NCBI GenBank assembly: GCA_023389155.1 | Contig: JAEWEV010000037.1 | Coordinates: 1-21,617 of the forward strand | DNA length: 21,617 bases | Origin: Pseudomonadota bacterium | GTDB taxonomy: Bacteria; Pseudomonadota; Gammaproteobacteria; Burkholderiales; Burkholderiaceae_B | Reading direction: 5' to 3' | Part shown: positions 20,758 to 21,617 of the stretch, in pieces | How the letters are laid out: every line of letters begins with the position of its first letter | How positions within the stretch are numbered: position 1 is the stretch's first letter | Translations under genes and position numbers: made by a program | Notes under the pieces: generated by a model | Databases searched by the model: none | Seen by the model: only the letters and a program-made list of their open reading frames with translations | Told to the model about the DNA's origin: nothing

Positions 20758-21597
20758 TTATCGGGAAATGACCAGCGCCTTGACGCGCGCTGCCTGAGTA
20801 CTGCCATCGGCATGATTGCGGCCACCGCGGCCGTGCCTGCCACCTGGTTTCTGGCCCGCCACCTGCGCTGCACGCTGCGCCTGGCCGGCATTCACCGAGT
20901 CAAAGCCGCGCTTGGCGGAGGATTTGACAGGCTGTCGACCGGCAACTACCGGCTTTCCACCTTTGGCAGCGGCGTCTTTCGGACCGGCAGCCTCTGCCTG
21001 TTGCGGCTTCTCTGCAAGTACCGTTTGCCCGTTTTTGCCTCCGCCTGCATGTCTGGCGCCCGCATTCTTCCGGGGCGCAGAACCTGTACCATTGCGGTGA
21101 CGCAGAAAACGCGATTCCCCCTGCCGGCGAAACAAAATATCGGACAGTTCTTTCAGTGCACGGTGATAGACATCCCGTTTGAATTCAATCACCACGTCCA
21201 GCGGCACCCAGTAGGTATGCCAGCGCCAGGCGTCAAACTCGGGATGATGCGTCGCCCTCAGGCTGACATCGGTATCTTTGCCTACCAGGCGCAGCAGAAA
21301 CCAGATCTGTTTCTGTCCCTTGTAGTGCCCACGTGAATCCCGCCTGACAAAGTTGTCAGGAACGTTATAGCGTAACCAGTCTCGTGTTCGACCTAATATT
21401 CGTACGTGCTCGGGCTTAAGGCCCACCTCCTCCTGAAGCTCTCGATACATGGCCTGAACAGGCGTTTCGCCATATTTGATACCACCTTGCGGAAACTGCC
21501 AGGAATGTTCTCGAATTCTTTTGCCCCAAAAGACCTCATTCTTCTGGTTTACGAGGATAATACCAACATTAGGACGGTAGCCTTCGCGATCAAGCAT
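20758..21597 (-). CDS. rppH: RNA pyrophosphohydrolase (Nudix)
   Basis: A 279-residue protein. The first 160 residues are RppH, which removes pyrophosphate from 5'-triphosphate mRNA ends and so starts RNase E-dependent decay. The family start MLDREGYRPNVGIILVN is present, as are WQFPQGGI and a perfect Nudix box at residues 38-60 with key residues Gly38, Glu44, Arg52, Glu53, Glu56, Glu57 and Gly59. FKRDVYHRALKEL marks the end of the catalytic domain. The last 115 residues or so are low-complexity, rich in Ala, Gly, Lys, Gln and Arg, and probably disordered, as is common in Burkholderiales RppH. The ATG at 21597 has GGGAG upstream. The convergent neighbour is separated by a strong terminator. 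Confidence 0.95.
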   Translation of the reverse strand: MLDREGYRPNVGIILVNQKNEVFWGKRIREHSWQFPQGGIKYGETPVQAMYRELQEEVGLKPEHVRILGRTRDWLRYNVPDNFVRRDSRGHYKGQKQIWFLLRLVGKDTDVSLRATHHPEFDAWRWHTYWVPLDVVIEFKRDVYHRALKELSDILFRRQGESRFLRHRNGTGSAPRKNAGARHAGGGKNGQTVLAEKPQQAEAAGPKDAAAKGGKPVVAGRQPVKSSAKRGFDSVNAGQAQRAAQVAGQKPGGRHGRGGRNHADGSTQAARVKALVISR

Positions 21598-21617
21598 GCG
21601 GCCACTCCCATTTTTAA

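Noticed and set aside
1..21617. CRISPR arrays, transposons, prophage ends, tRNA-linked insertion sites
   Set aside because: No regularly spaced repeats, no transposase or integrase frames, no terminal inverted repeats with target duplications and no tRNA-like sequence were found by eye.

Overview
The window looks like chromosome of a betaproteobacterium of the order Burkholderiales, most likely family Alcaligenaceae (an Advenella-like genome is my guess). Three things point there: a Bug/TctC-type solute receptor, a 6S RNA directly downstream of zapA, and an RppH with a long basic tail. Coding regions look mid-50s % G+C by eye; several intergenic regions are much richer in A+T. No tRNA, rRNA, CRISPR array, insertion sequence or prophage was seen.

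Layout. Positions 1-1047 are non-coding, with a terminator near the left end and scattered TATATAGAG-type motifs. Positions 1048-6142 hold a catabolic cluster on the + strand: a LysR regulator, a 676-bp gap, then an ACS-family MFS transporter, a DUF2848 protein and an amidase. Positions 6209-7851 (- strand) hold the remains of a two-partner-secretion/contact-inhibition locus. A TpsB (ShlB/FhaC-like) N-terminus has been deleted and rearranged onto the C-terminal tail of a presumed polymorphic toxin, and an intact Imm49-like immunity gene follows. Positions 8183-9915 hold a divergent pair, an Lrp/AsnC regulator and 4-hydroxyphenylpyruvate dioxygenase (tyrosine catabolism). Positions 10079-11865 (- strand) hold msrA and a Bug receptor. 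Divergent from the receptor are a second LysR gene and a very large gene (13113-16463). That gene fuses a complete NDP-forming acyl-CoA synthetase (alpha and beta modules) to a DUF1254/DUF1214 module, an architecture I do not recognise as standard.

From 16475 on the content is mostly core genome: a small periplasmic c-type cytochrome (-), lgt (+), a periplasmic SIMPL-domain protein (-) whose 3' end overlaps lgt, 6S RNA (-) with its terminator, zapA and a ZapB-like coiled-coil gene (-), a 3-hydroxyisobutyrate dehydrogenase-family reductase (+), a strong bidirectional terminator, and rppH (-).

How the genes may work together. The first cluster would import an organic acid or amide and hydrolyse it under LysR control. 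The Bug/LysR/synthetase-DUF1254 group may similarly capture an organic acid and activate it to a CoA thioester. The toxin-immunity remnant shows a competition locus that collapsed but kept its immunity gene. The best candidates for something undescribed are the acyl-CoA synthetase-DUF1254/DUF1214 fusion and the collapsed TpsB-toxin chimera with its retained immunity gene.
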